Notes: generated by a model not told the origin, from the sequence alone. 64,000 nt of DNA from Osedax fenrisi (GCA_964019155.1 OZ025241.1:86555728-86619727); one strand, 5' to 3'; shown: positions 26,825-34,796, numbered from the stretch's first letter. Translations and numbers: made by a program.

Positions 26825-28740
26825 ATAATAAAGAAAACGATTCATTTTTATAATAATTAATTCTATCAAAAGTGAATCTAAAATCCTAAAGAAAAACAAT
26901 TTGTGTAATCATATTTATATATTATATATATATATATGAATACATAGAAGTATGCATCATGTATAGCCATAATGATGAACATACTCGTGGCTACATAGAT
27001 ACACGTGTACATGGGGTGGGTATGCGAGTAGGCAATATGTTTCATGTAAATAATATTGATTATTTATTAACAAAAATATCTATAATCATTTTCACATATA
27101 CACGCAGATATTTCTTCAATGATGTATATATATATATATGTGATATATATGTGATATGAATGCGATGATACAGAGATTGATGTTAGATTATCTGTATTGA
27201 TCCTAAAAACGATGGAATGCATGACTCATCACGAAACGCCGCCGTAATGATTGGATAATAATAGATTACATCATAACCTATTTATGCAGCGAGTAACGCA
27301 CGCGGGAAATATCTCTAAAGAAAACAATGCGTAATGATTGATTTCATGGAACGACGGAAAGGAAATCTACGCAGAAGTTGAGAAAGACAGGGGAGATTTA
27401 CTTATGATATGATGGAGGAGATATAGATAGGTTGTTGTTGTTGTTGTCTCATTAGGGTATGGTGTTGACACCTTCACGCGTTTACATGGGGAAACAACGA
27501 GGAAAGTGAACACTAATAAAGAGTATGACTGCGTAGACCTACTATGTGTGAATACTATACACTGTATTGAGACATCATTATTTCATATTTGTCAACTAAA
27601 TATTTTATATTTATAGATCTATTAATATATCCAGTTATAGATCTATTTCTATATATAGACTATAGAGTATAGTCTATAGTCTACAATATTGACTGAATTA
27701 TATTAAGGAAGTGAGAATTTTAAACTAACAGATGACTCATATTTAGATGTTTATGTTTACTATTCTGAAGTGCTAACTAAACCTATACCAATAGGGTGTT
27801 CAATGAACACTGTTCATATGGTACGTAACATAATTGCTGTGTCAAATATTGGTTTCATTCAACAAAAATAGACGATGTTCTATTTTTGCAATTCGTATGA
27901 AAAACATATGAAATCTGCATTTAGTCGCGTGAAAACTTTAACACAGCAAGTGGGCCGGTAGGTAAGCTCATTCAAGCGTATACCTTTTTCATTAATAAAA
28001 TCTAAGGGTTTGTGAACGAAGGGTAACCATAGTGAAGGGTACTGTAGGAGGAATTTCCTTAGCCCCGGTTCGTTACCACCGGAAGCCGCTCGCATCTCCA
28101 GCGTGAAGCTACGAGACCCGAACCTGCCGGCGAGCTGAGAGATTGACAGGGGGGCGTCGCTGTTCATCAGAATCTGTGGGTGGTAGGGGTAGTGGGGGTG
28201 GTGGGGGTGGTAGGGATGGGCTCTTAATACGGGTGCATTGATTTGATTGTAGTCATTCTTTAATCTAAATATATAGTCAAAAGTATAAAGTATACACATA
28301 TTTTCTATACATCAAATACGTTATTGTTGTTATAATGAACGTTAATGCATTTTAGTGACTACAGCATAATTGTAATCCGTGAACGTTAATAATTTTGTAT
28401 ACGTAATTATATATATTGTATACAATTATAGAAATTAAATCATTATGCTTTAGAATGATAAGTAAGGATCGTAGATAAATATAATGATTTGTCTTAGCAT
28501 CTATATACGGTGTATTTATATTATACAGTTTATAGCATACCAAGCACGGGATTTTCTCTGAATTTTTATTTCTATTATTATAGTTATTATTAAAATATAC
28601 ATAATATGAATATATATATATATAATTTGGGAAGAGGAGATTTTTGATAAATGAAAAAGTAACTCGGATGTATGTACATATTGTACGATATAAACCTCAA
28701 GAAAATAGAGCATGGCTTTATGACTCGGATCGTCTGCCAT
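3817..28740 (-). CDS. egl: Egalitarian-like protein, 9 exons, 3' end outside window
   Basis: Exons in order of transcription: 28696-28740, about 28030-28173, 21900-22037, 16785-16871, 15344-15368, 5461-5606, 4750-4815, 4238-4346 and 3817-3945. From exon 3 onward all junctions agree in phase. The product starts MADDPSHKAMLYFLE. It carries three similar modules ending FLLQYPSLW, WLQKHPHIFDV and FLKKHNAIFMV, with SQLAGRFGSRSF and GHLSQ motifs and a Ser/Pro/Arg-rich linker between modules 2 and 3. Order and motifs match my recollection of the N-terminal half of Egalitarian, the Bicaudal-D adaptor in mRNA transport; the 3'-5' exonuclease-like domain of that family should lie left of the window. 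The exon 2 to 3 junction is unresolved: exon 2 has no clear phase-0 donor, so its end is uncertain or a small exon is missing. A complete LRR gene lies in intron 5 on the other strand. Confidence 0.65.
4238..4346 (-). CDS. egl: Egalitarian-like exon 8
   Basis: Acceptor GTGTTAG, donor G|GTTTAT, phase 0 in and phase 1 out. It encodes AVNYLKTLILAIGTMAQVDL and then QSRLSSDAPDAIRSAI, a helical stretch leading into the third module. GC content is clearly above the flanks and the frame has no stop. Confidence 0.65.
4750..4815 (-). CDS. egl: Egalitarian-like exon 7
   Basis: A 66-nt phase 0/0 exon, acceptor GTCACAG and donor AAG|GTCAAT. It encodes an acidic/polar linker of 22 residues, SPPEKYQESEPITM and then NMPAAEFK. 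Family motifs are absent; the call rests on splice borders and phase. Confidence 0.55.
5461..5606 (-). CDS. egl: Egalitarian-like exon 6 (Ser/Pro-rich linker)
   Basis: Acceptor CCACCAG, donor GGA|GTTAGT, phase 1 in and phase 0 out. The coding frame reads TNGFHKVPSTPSFGIRSPNS and continues with TPPSMLRRSRSFSEKS, a Ser/Pro/Arg-rich disordered linker. The longer ATG-initiated open frame here is in a different phase and is not used. The 9.7-kb intron before this exon contains the whole LRR receptor gene. Confidence 0.55.
5760..5790. repeat. (CA)n microsatellite
   Basis: About fifteen CA units in the long intron of the Egalitarian-like gene, upstream of the nested LRR gene. Confidence 0.9.
6600..6994 (+). 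promoter_or_regulatory. Probable promoter/5'UTR of the LRR gene
   Basis: The 400 bp upstream of the LRR initiator codon are GC-richer than the surrounding intron. A CCAAT box is at 6936-6940 and a TATA-like CTATTTATAG is near 6860. Open frames exist on both strands here but none resembles a protein. I read this as promoter plus 5' UTR; the start site cannot be placed from sequence alone. Confidence 0.4.
6995..7128 (+). CDS. LRR gene exon 1 (signal peptide)
   Basis: The ATG at 6995 is followed by a short polar stretch and a hydrophobic core (VAIFISIIVITTLPF), then TADVNAEG, a plausible signal cleavage region. The exon ends in phase 2 at CAG|GTAATC, just after the first cysteine of the N-cap. 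Confidence 0.75.
6995..14064 (+). CDS. Leucine-rich repeat type I membrane protein, complete, 8 exons
   Basis: Exons: 6995-7128, 8390-8504, 9132-10004, 10347-10550, 11477-11931, 12369-12652, 13587-13689 and 14010-14064. The phases fit throughout and give 741 codons including stop. Exon 1 starts MSTTRVGVAIFISIIVITTL, a signal peptide. Exon 2 is a cysteine N-cap (GCLCTAKSIMC). Exon 3 holds about seven LRRs (LYLQNNRI, LSLNANRI, LRLGHNRL) and a C-cap (NPLECDCRLTGW). Exon 4 has a second N-cap (HGCQCTTGDG). Exon 5 has more LRRs ending LFLSNNR, exon 6 a second C-cap (NPLLCQCSLAWI). Exon 7 is a membrane helix, GILFSVIIAFVAMGILVV; exon 8 is a short tail ending DSMINLH. An alternative exon 6 donor at 12694 is also in phase (14 more residues). 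LRRCT-LRRNT pairs occur in Toll- and Slit-type proteins, but no TIR domain is present. Likely a surface adhesion or recognition receptor; ligand unknown. Confidence 0.85.
7155..7600. repeat. 37-38 bp minisatellite in LRR gene intron 1
   Basis: About 12 units of roughly 37-38 bp built on GATTTCCTTAATTTAAATAC and then TGAATATTATATATGTA. Variants alternate (AAATAC/AAACAC, GTAGATT/GTTGATT), suggesting a higher-order dimer. The array starts about 25 bp after the exon 1 donor. A shorter related cluster of 30-bp units (TCATAGATTTCCTTAACTTA) lies at 7978-8055. Confidence 0.9.
8390..8504 (+). CDS. LRR gene exon 2 (first LRRNT)
   Basis: Acceptor CTCTATAG, donor AAG|GTTCAC. It encodes YVTGCLCTAKSIMCTLKFRG and then DTLPPFPIRF; with the last Cys of exon 1 it completes the Cx(n)CxCx(6)C pattern of an LRR N-terminal cap. 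The donor is weak but is the one that matches the phase of exon 3. Confidence 0.7.
8505..9131 (+). other. LRR gene intron 2, AT-rich
   Basis: AT-rich intron with a (TA)n tract at 8640-8685. Nothing coding was seen. Intron 1 (7129-8389), apart from its minisatellite, is likewise AT-only. Confidence 0.7.
9132..10004 (+). CDS. LRR gene exon 3 (first LRR block plus LRRCT)
   Basis: An 873-nt phase 0/0 exon, acceptor CGCATAG and donor CAG|GTAAGC. Successive 24-residue repeats follow LxxLxLxxNxI/L: VDLNSNRIARVYAGTF, LRDLYLQNNRIAVV, LRRLSLNANRIVHL, LRLGHNRLTELP, VELDANRLRWLP, FSVSGNALTELR and LHAENNEISTV. The C-cap is LELSGNPLECDCRLTGWM with later Cys residues. Start codons inside the exon are not used, because the frame is open through the acceptor. 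Confidence 0.85.
10347..10550 (+). CDS. LRR gene exon 4 (second LRRNT)
   Basis: A 204-nt phase 0/0 exon, acceptor TACGCTAG and donor AAG|GTACAT. It encodes a spacer followed by GCQCTTGDGLLTVKCDAEYK, the CxCx(n)C signature of a second LRR N-cap, and YTEIPAISYDEPYK, the usual 'IP' stretch. Confidence 0.75.
10551..11476 (+). other. LRR gene intron 4
   Basis: AT-rich intron ending in a strong polypyrimidine/C-rich acceptor near 11449-11476. No other feature was seen. Confidence 0.7.
11477..11931 (+). CDS. LRR gene exon 5 (second LRR block)
   Basis: A 455-nt exon with a C-rich polypyrimidine tract before its acceptor. Repeats are LTSLYLVYTQLADIDGRAF, LRFLSFVGSRLSAVSERLF, LEELTVSAARLTRLG, VRYLDVRDNLLSDL and LGSLFLSNNR. 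It ends AG|GTGAGA in phase 2, so the apparent TGA stop is inside the intron. Confidence 0.8.
12369..12652 (+). CDS. LRR gene exon 6 (second LRRCT and juxtamembrane)
   Basis: Acceptor CCCCGCAG. Starts with a last repeat (LTTIPRVPESLSLLIANRNP), then LLCQCSLAWIPL and cysteines at MCLLK, LRCYL, GKCEI and HVCSG. The donor is either GATG|GTAATA (used here) or CTAG|GTTATT at 12694; both leave phase 1 and join the membrane exon. The longer form adds Asn/Thr-rich sequence with NTT and NDT glycosylation sequons. Confidence 0.75.
12874..12914. repeat. (ATA)n microsatellite
   Basis: About thirteen ATA triplets in LRR gene intron 6. A second (ATA)n tract lies at 13795-13816 in intron 7. Confidence 0.9.
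13587..13689 (+). CDS. LRR gene exon 7 (transmembrane helix)
   Basis: A 103-nt exon, acceptor GAACAG and donor AAG|GTAAAG. The single open phase encodes IGGVLGILFSVIIAFVAMGI and then LVVKMEWLPWKYT: about 24 hydrophobic residues with a Gly-rich start, followed by Lys and aromatic residues, as expected for a single-pass helix with a cytoplasmic basic side. Confidence 0.8.
14010..14064 (+). CDS. LRR gene exon 8 (cytoplasmic tail, stop)
   Basis: A 55-nt terminal exon, acceptor TTAACAG, encoding YPLIRMKDLTDSMINLH then TAA. A second copy of the same exon exists at 34724-34778, with the same length, frame and stop. Confidence 0.7.
14599..14641 (+). CDS. Possible alternative last exon of the LRR gene
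   Basis: After the acceptor TTGATTGCAG, the phase left by the membrane exon reads RYCMRLLEECLLL then TGA, a cysteine-containing tail about as short as the exon 8 tail. In another phase the same stretch is open for 40 codons with four cysteines (VCAYWRNVSCYELGCNDEC). Either could be a terminal exon. The evidence is only splice site and phase. Confidence 0.25.
15344..15368 (-). CDS. egl: Egalitarian-like exon 5 (25-nt microexon)
   Basis: Acceptor ATTTCAG and donor AAG|GTATAT enclose 25 nt encoding GELVGLRE. This directly continues module 2 (HPHIFDVQ then GELVGLRE), which is the reason to accept so small an exon. It leaves phase 1, matching exon 6. Confidence 0.6.
15440..16700. other. AT-rich intron 4 of Egalitarian-like gene
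   Basis: AT-rich. It contains a short tandem of AATTAAGTACATAT (15940-15985) and a 30-bp spaced inverted repeat around ATGGCATATGATATG/GTGATATGCCAT (16195-16255). No exon was seen. Confidence 0.6.
16785..16871 (-). CDS. egl: Egalitarian-like exon 4 (second module core)
   Basis: An 87-nt phase 0/0 exon, acceptor CAATAG and donor CAG|GTTTTA. It encodes APLNIRQAVGPQLEFRDWLQ and then KHPHIFDVQ. The preceding exon ends GHLSQ, so the joined motif is GHLSQAPLNIRQAVGPQ, the part of the family I recognise best. Confidence 0.7.
17752..17777. repeat. (CAG)n-like short array
   Basis: Short CAGCAG/CAACAG run in an intron. It is not in a coding frame of any supported exon. Confidence 0.7.
18111..18350. 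repeat. 48-bp minisatellite, 5 exact-length units
   Basis: Five tandem units of exactly 48 bp starting TTAATGAAGAA and containing GGGTTCAGTTAGATCTAAC. Units differ at a few positions (CTGTGTT/ATGTGCT). Each holds the 12-bp palindrome GTTAGATCTAAC. Because 48 is divisible by 3, both strands stay open and give repetitive peptides. The array sits in intron 3 of the Egalitarian-like gene, so I regard it as non-coding. Confidence 0.9.
18557..18585. repeat. (GT)n microsatellite
   Basis: Simple GT tract in an intron; accounts for a Val/Cys-rich open frame. Confidence 0.9.
18838..18890. repeat. (ACT)n microsatellite
   Basis: About seventeen uninterrupted TAC/ACT triplets in intron 3 of the Egalitarian-like gene. 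Confidence 0.9.
18900..21480. other. Intron 3 of Egalitarian-like gene, moderately AT-rich
   Basis: Less extreme in composition than other introns, with patches near 19320-19700 and 20650-20900 that are closer to 40% GC. No exon with matching borders and phase was found on either strand. Confidence 0.5.
21530..21873. repeat. (GA)n array with interspersed 26-bp motif
   Basis: About 340 bp of GA/GATA repeats on the plus strand, interrupted three times by GAGAACAACATACAGT (near 21646, 21734 and 21862), so the array has grown by larger duplications as well as slippage. It begins 27 bp inside the intron next to the exon 3 donor of the Egalitarian-like gene; on that strand it is a long pyrimidine tract. 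Confidence 0.9.
21900..22037 (-). CDS. egl: Egalitarian-like exon 3 (start of second module)
   Basis: A 138-nt phase 0/0 exon, acceptor CTCTACAG and donor CAG|GTTAGA. It encodes FPDISTEMEAVKYFQSTLMR, then RALEERWVEIKRIAGHLSQ. This helical stretch with the GHLSQ end leads into exon 4. Confidence 0.7.
22290..22400 (-). other. Possible 39-nt microexon (uncertain)
   Basis: On the minus strand TCTCAACAG is followed by 39 nt encoding RPPAKCCVEALLQ and then CAG|GCGAGT, a GC-type donor. Phase 0/0 would fit before exon 3. The evidence is weak. Confidence 0.2.
23600..24630. repeat. (GT)n-rich tracts
   Basis: Several GT/TG-rich stretches (23625-23695, 23775-23825, 24515-24615) with interspersed (TA)n at 24030-24140 and 24190-24220. 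They produce Val/Cys-rich frames on one strand and Thr/His-rich frames on the other, none of which looks like a gene. Confidence 0.8.
24790..25135. repeat. GT, TA and CA simple-sequence mosaic
   Basis: Mixed low-complexity DNA: TGTGTGCT units, TATAAATA units, then CA-rich DNA to 25125. No exon was seen. Confidence 0.8.
25410..25620. repeat. Degenerate G-rich GGTAGATA array, left part
   Basis: Loose tandem of TAGGGGTAGATA-type units (GGTTAAATACAG, GGGTAGATATG, GGTTGGATACAG). It continues after the SINE insertion at 25780-25950 and grades into the regular array at 25948-26155. Confidence 0.7.
25620..25775 (-). mobile_element. SINE family 1, copy 3 (5'-truncated)
   Basis: On the minus strand this matches the 3' half of the SINE copies at 61 kb: TTGTGTATAAATAAATGA, then TTAAAACCTTGGATACCTTA, TTAGAGCC and ATCTAAGTTCCTTGATGGGA. 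The tRNA-like head is missing. It interrupts the G-rich array, so the insertion postdates the array. Confidence 0.75.
25948..26155. repeat. 40-bp G-rich minisatellite, 5 units
   Basis: Five units of about 40 bp, GGGGTAGATATGGGGGGGGA and then AGGGTAACATTGGGGCTCG, with G-tract length changes between units. All G runs are on the plus strand, so the array has many sets of four G tracts able to form G-quadruplexes. The minus strand gives Pro-rich open frames in all three phases; these are artefacts of composition. Confidence 0.9.
26693..26918. mobile_element. Palindromic MITE (about 60-bp inverted ends)
   Basis: The left arm ATAAATATGATTACACAAAT ... TTCACTTTTGATAGAATTA is repeated as the reverse complement at the right (TAATTCTATCAAAAGTGAA ... 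ATTTGTGTAATCATATTTAT). The left arm has a small insertion (TTTTGTA). The loop is AT-rich with (TA)n. No coding capacity. Confidence 0.8.
26920..27880. other. Intron 2 of Egalitarian-like gene, GC-richer part
   Basis: The stretch 27180-27560 is less AT-rich than its surroundings, but no exon border fits the phases of exons 2 and 3. Short palindromes occur at 27600-27690 (around GACTATAGAGTATAGTC) and near 27797 (GTGTTCAATGAACAC). Confidence 0.5.
28030..28173 (-). CDS. egl: Egalitarian-like exon 2 (first module)
   Basis: Acceptor CACCCACAG with a C-rich tract; phase 0 in. It encodes ILMNSDAPLSISQLAGRF and then GSRSFTLEMRAASGGNE, GLRKFLLQYPSLW. The left coordinate is approximate: possible donors are TATG|GTTACC (28030, phase 2), TTC|GTTCAC and AAAG|GTATAC further left. 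The frame runs open to 27880, but the sequence after YPSLW does not look like the family. Confidence 0.65.
28180..28235. repeat. G-rich (GGTGGGG) tract
   Basis: G-rich plus strand; on the minus strand it is the C-rich tract before the exon 2 acceptor. It explains the His/Pro-rich peptide in the upstream open frame. Confidence 0.7.
28696..28740 (-). CDS. egl: Egalitarian-like exon 1 (start codon)
   Basis: The ATG at 28740 begins MADDPSHKAMLYFLE, followed by GAG|GTTTAT. It joins in phase 0 to ILMNSDAPLS of exon 2, giving the continuous helix expected before the first module. An open plus-strand frame over the same DNA is a shadow. Confidence 0.6.
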
Positions 28741-31715
28741 TGTGGATTTGGGTTGATACGTTCTCTCTCGAGATGATTGTTAACTTATTAATGTGTGAAA
28801 TAAGTAGTCGAAATAGGCCTGCCACGAAAAGTACTCTTGTTCTGGTATGCGGAATTGTGAATGAGGTTAGGTTGTTTAAGTTCAAATATATAGGCATTAA
28901 TATTAATTATAAAATTGTCAATATCATATATTCATTATCATAAATATCCAAATATATATAGTTAATAATTATGATATAATATAATATGATTTACTATTAT
29001 ATATATATATATATATGTTAGGCTAGGTGATTCATAGAGTTTCTGTCGTATGGAGCATAATCTTAGGCTACTTTTACTTTTTTCTAAATAAGGCAAAAAC
29101 ATAATCATTATGATAATTCTATATCACTGTGTTTCAGAATAGTTATTATAATACATTAATGTAGATACTAATTACGATATGCACTAACATCTACGAATAG
29201 CTATTAATAGATATACAATTAATAATTTTATTATATAATTGAATAATATTGTATAATTGAATTATAACTATTATAATAATTATTATAATAATAATTATAA
29301 TAATTTAATTTATATTAAATAATGTATTATAGGCTTGCAGATCTCAAATATATATCTTCAATTACATATCATATACATAAACATACATAGCTAAACATAT
29401 ATAAAAATAAAAGTTGCTAAATATCGTGAATAACAACTTAATTCTATAATTACATTTATAATATCGCTTACACCTATAATTATTAAATTATAAATTTAAT
29501 TATATATAAAAAATAATATATAAATACTAAAGTAAATTTGCAGATATTAAGTGCATGACATAAATAGTATAGCATACTTACCCATATAGGATACTTACTA
29601 TAGGCCCTCTCTATAATATGTTATTATGATCATGAATACATTTGTTTATATTTAATATTAAGTTAAAATTTAACTTAAATATAAATATTATTTAAAATAA
29701 TAATTATAAGACTTATAATTTATAAGTATATAGTATACTGATCTCTAATGAAATAAAAAATAAAATAAAAAGTATAATATATTAATAATACATATTTGAA
29801 TATAATACATAACGTATGATATTATGAATTATAAAATACAATTATTTATGGGTTATATTAATTAAATTAAAATTATATGAAATATTTAAAATTTTAAATA
29901 ATATATGGATTATTTTATCTGAAGAACGAATATTAAATCTATAAATATACAAATTGTAAGTTAATATATAAATATATATATGATATATAACATTTGAATT
30001 AATAATTTAATATATATTATTAAATACATACATCGAAATATATTTAAAAGTTAACAAGAATGTATGGCATTTTAGACAGCTGATGTCATTTTCACAAATG
30101 AGAGTTGCTCATCTCTTTAAATAAAAATCCCTGATTTATTAAAATAAATACTCGTATACTATATAGGAGAATATAAGACGATTCGCCAGCAAAATAAATG
30201 GTTGATTCTCCCGAATTTATAAAGTCGATTCGCACAATAAAGAATTATATTCGCACGATTCTAAAAGTTACTATAATACTAAAAGTGTATCCGATAAATA
30301 AGTCGTTCTGCCTGATATGCGAAAATACAATGATGGATACAATTATTATTTAATTAATTAATAAAATATTATATTGGGGGACATAAAATTATAAAAAGTA
30401 TTAATGTTCAATCAAGTAACTTAACACCAATACACATTTATTTGAAGTTACAATCAACGTGGCTAAACAATTTTAAATATAATAGTTTATATTATTATAT
30501 TATGCCTATAGGCATACTATATATAGTATGCTTACAATTATATATAAAGTGCTGTAGGACAGATTGTTCCCGAGAATTTTTTTTGGCATATGCAGGCATG
30601 TAGGCATGTACATGCGTAGTATATATAATATTATACTTTATAGTATGTCTTAATTAATCTTTAAGTCTTCATAGTTTAGTTTATAAAATATTATGTTTAC
30701 TTTCTATTTATATCCAACTATAGTATATTGCGAGCCTAATTACCGGAGCATATATTATTAAACATCACCTAAGCGCATAGATTTAAGTACCATCTAAATA
30801 TATGCCTGAGCCGCTCAGGCTGAGCGTCACAGTATTACCAAAGGGTTTGGGTAATACCCAATGGGTATTACCCGGGAGGTAGGTATTTAAGGAGGTACCT
30901 ATACCTAACTAGTATACTAACTAATATTACCAAATATTTTACTAGTTATAACTATATATGCCTTGAAAAATATGTTGTATTCCAATTGAATTTCCATGTT
31001 AACGTATATTACTGTTAATATTACTGTTAAGGCTGTTAAGTATACTTACATCATTATAATGATGCTAGCTAGCATGGTAGCATGCAACCTATAGGTTCCT
31101 GAACTTCTATAGGAGTAGAACCTACATATCGAAATGCGTTCATCTTTGATATTAACTATAATATATATATATATATATATTTTAAGTTAAAATCCAGCAT
31201 ATAAACTTCATGTGTTATAAATAGTTTTAAATATATCGTTTAGTTTACATTTTCTAAAAAATAAAAATTATTTTATATATACTAAATTTATTACATCAAT
31301 TTATATAATTATCTATATATAGGATCATAGATAATTTATTACTTTATATAAATGTATTTAATTGCGGGATTTTTTAGTTTAAAAATTAAACTGATATTAT
31401 TATAAAAACGGGTCCATATAGCGGCTTTTTACCCTGTCGGTATTTACAAGACCTCCTATAACATCCGAGGTTTTTTGTCTTGGTATTTATGGCTAGTTTT
31501 TAAATGTACAAATAACGCCACCCCACATTTATTGAATTATATTATATATTGAAAATTATTATATAATAATTGAATATACATTCTAGATAATGTATTAACA
31601 TTATTAATACATACATATATGTATATATATATACCTATCCATAAATAATGTATAAGCATCGGAAAAAAATATCCGTTAGTTTGTCGGTATTTTTATGGAT
31701 CTTTATATTTATATA

Positions 31716-31754
<39 letters not shown>

Positions 31755-31762
31755 GTGTGTGT

Positions 31763-31803
<41 letters not shown>

Positions 31804-32104
31804 ATTCAGTGCGTGTTAAAGGCAATATTACTGTGAAATTCTTAACTATATAGATAACATATGTTATATCAATTAATTAAACATAATAGAATATCATTAG
31901 AATCCTAGAATAATTAGATTTTAGGATTATAATGATTATAATAATTAAAATTGTAATTAAACAAATATATTATGCGAAATAATCAGCGAATATTGTTCCT
32001 ATAGCGAATATTGGTCCTTAAAGTATAGTTTTAGTCATAATATTATTTACATATAAACATGTATAGTATCAACTATATATAATATTCCATAGTAATGGCC
32101 ATAA

Positions 32105-32376
32105 GTCACTTCGTTCTCTATGGTAATAGTCCTCTAGGGTAATAGCTAAAGTAAAATATAATATTAAATTGATATTAACCTATATTTTAATTAATACATT
32201 ATTATGATGTTATTAAAAATATTCATTAATTTGTTATCCAGTCACTTCGTTCTCTATGGTAATAGTCCTCTAGGGTAATAGCTAAAGTAAAATATAATAT
32301 TAAATTGATATTAACCTATATTTTAATTAATACATTATTATGATGTTATTAAAAATATTCATTACTTTTTTATCCG
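32105..32376. repeat. 136-bp tandem duplication, nearly identical
   Basis: Two direct copies of 136 bp, each starting GTCACTTCGTTCTCTATGG. I see essentially no difference between them apart from the last bases, so the duplication is recent. Confidence 0.9.
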
Positions 32377-32488
32377 GGTTTTTATATAATAATGTCATTA
32401 TTTATAGCACGAAATAATTCTTACTTATAATTATAAATTTAAACAAATATATTTATTATACTTATTTAAATAATACTTACTATATAGT

Positions 32489-32530
<42 letters not shown>

Positions 32531-33429
32531 CTTATATACATAGTTATATCAAAGCCATTTGGTTATAACAAGGACCATGGTTATATTCAAATTAAGTATT
32601 ATTAAATATTGTTCAATTTTAAATAATTGTAATTAAGAGTAACGATACGATACACATATATTTTTAAATAATTAAATAATGGTGATAATATTGTAACCAT
32701 TTTATTAACCCGATTGTAACGAGTTTTTAGTCTATCGGGAGAATGTATGTATCAGCGCATAGAGCTAGAGAGACATTTTCTCTCTATCTCTATGATCGGG
32801 TGAATCGACTTTACAAGTCTGGGCAAATAAGTTTATTTTCGAGTTAAATGATTATCGGGTGAATTGACCTGATTTATAGGATGTTTATAATATATATATT
32901 TTTTAAAAAGCTTTTGAATTTTTCATGTATTGATTATTAATATTTTTGAAATATAAATATAGATGTACATTTAAAAAATGTTTTACTTTATACTCGACTT
33001 TTTTAGTTGGGTATTTTATTTTATTTTTAAAATATTAATACAAGTTATGGTTTATATGTTATCTGAGGCTATTGCTAAAATGAAAATTAGTAAACAGAGG
33101 TAAATACATTTCGATAGAATATTTATAACAATAAACATATATTTATATGTTTAATATACACTATTATTATCATAATATTATATTATTATATATTTAATAT
33201 ATACATATTTTAATATATTATAAATGTAAATAATCATTATCTTGTTCTATTATTATAATAATTATAATAATTATATATTAAACTAATAACTAAATATTAA
33301 TATTTATAGCATTATTTTATTGAATTTCTAAAAGAAGGCCGCCGATTATTATTATAAGAATTTATGATTTTAATGTGTGCTGTATTAATATATGAACTAC
33401 TGCACAATTTAAAATAATTTGACCGAGTA

Positions 33430-33540
33430 AACATTATACGATATTTTATAGGCTCACTTGGGATATAAAGCAGCTACAAAAATTTAAAAATTAAACTAAA
33501 CCATAAAAATCAAACAAACCAAAAATCAAAATTCTGAAAT
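33430..33540 (-). mobile_element. MITE family A relic
   Basis: TTTTATAGGCTCACTTGGGA and TATAAAGCAGCTACAAAAA match the reverse complement of the centre of the elements at 1191-1907. The terminal repeats are not recognisable. Confidence 0.5.
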
Positions 33541-33806
33541 TCTAATAATAATAAGCTGCGGCCTTCTACATTCACGATTTTATTTATTATACATATATAG
33601 TAACATAACTAGAAGGGTCTTAAATAAAAATAAAAATGTCTACAATAGCCTATTGAATAGGTGTTGTACATATCAGTTTTTTAAATAGAACTTATTCGGT
33701 TTTGTAAAAAAATTACAAATACATATATGTAAGATTATACTGTAACTTATAGTCATTGTAAGTAATTTATAGTGTAATTTACAGCCAACTGAAGGCAATA
33801 TAGGTT

Positions 33807-34325
33807 TATAACAAATATTTTATGAAGCAAAGATATAACACTACCTATCTAAGCAATGCAGTGTTCCATATGGTAATAACCTATGGTAATAACCGGTAAT
33901 ATAACATTTATATATAAATGAATCAATATTACTTTAAATTTCAATATACATTTTTTTTAAAAAGTATTATATTTTATAGAGTACTAGGTTTTTACCGGTT
34001 AATACCGGTTTTTACCATAAATTAACATGGTAGAGATAGGTTTTTACCGCTTTTTGCCATTTTTGCCCACAAATAATGGAACCCTGACGCAACGTGATTA
34101 GTATTCAGTAATGAACACTTAGTTTTCATAATAAAAATAATAATTTAAAGCATATTATTTTTCATTTTAAAAGTGCTTAGTTTGATACAAATTTACATTA
34201 TATACAATACATAGTTCCAAAAATTGACCCTATATAGGTGACTCATTTGGTTTTTGTATGAAAAATAGAATTACACGATTTCGCGTGAGTGTTATATCTT
34301 TCCTTAGAAAAATCTTTGACTATAG
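33807..34325 (-). mobile_element. TIR element family C, copy 1
   Basis: About 520 bp with terminal inverted repeats of about 35 bp ending in AAAGATATAACACT at the left and AGTGTTATATCTTT at the right. The right 230 bp (ACTTAGTTTTCATAAT ... CGATTTCGCGTGAGTG) are a diverged reverse complement of 47600-47815. A GGTTTTTACCGG-type internal repeat lies at 33985-34070. No transposase is present, so it is non-autonomous. Confidence 0.7.
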
Positions 34326-34369
34326 TATGTGCATATATTTAAAATAAGATTTAAAATATGACTTCATCT

Positions 34370-34580
34370 GTTGATAGATTGATAATTTATTTAAGCAAAT
34401 TTATAGTCGAAATATATTATCAAAGGATAAAGTATAAATTTTTCTAACGATAAAATACGTTATAGATTATAAAAGAATAAAACGAAATTAAAAAAATAAA
34501 GAAATTAAAACGTTTTATAGTTACCGTAAAAATAAATGAAATATAATCGAAAATAGTAATAAATTATATTATCTGTTATT
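34370..34580 (-). repeat. Dispersed repeat B, copy 2
   Basis: Inverted relative of 2180-2415; shared blocks include AATTAAAACGTTTTATAGTT. It lies just beyond the right end of element C copy 1. Confidence 0.6.
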
Positions 34581-34723
34581 TTGTATAAGCGAATTAAATT
34601 AAAACACTCGTCGATTTTATAATCACTCGGATACATTTGTCATGCAAAATAGATAATTAAACTTATTATATATGTTTATTGAAATATATATTCAGAGTTC
34701 TAAATAAATAATATTGTTATCAG

Positions 34724-34778
34724 GTATCCATTGATAAGAATGACAGATTTAACGGATTTTATGATCAACTTACATTAA
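34724..34778 (+). pseudogene. Orphan copy of LRR gene last exon
   Basis: Preceded by TTATCAG, a plausible 3' splice site, these 55 nt match LRR exon 8 at 49 of 55 positions. They keep the same reading frame and TAA stop: YPLIRMTDLTDFMINLH. Of five changed codons, three are silent and two change the residue (Lys to Thr, Ser to Phe). No upstream membrane or LRR exon was found nearby. It is either a relic of a duplicated LRR gene or the last exon of a paralogue. Confidence 0.75.
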
Positions 34779-34796
34779 TTAATATATATATATATT

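Larger units (their letters stand above)
28950..33800. other. Long AT-rich intergenic region
   Basis: Between the start of the Egalitarian-like gene and the first USP-like exon I see. No exon was found. It holds inverted repeats at 29650-29690 (TAAGTTAAAATTTAACTTA) and 30845-30873 (GGGTAATACCCAATGGGT), a (GT)n tract at 31755-31802, a 136-bp tandem duplication at 32105-32376, a CT/AG hairpin at 32755-32795 and a MITE family A relic at 33430-33540. Confidence 0.6.

Noticed and set aside
28644..28943. 99-codon plus-strand open frame
   Set aside because: Shadow of the Egalitarian-like first exon and AT-rich DNA; no motif.
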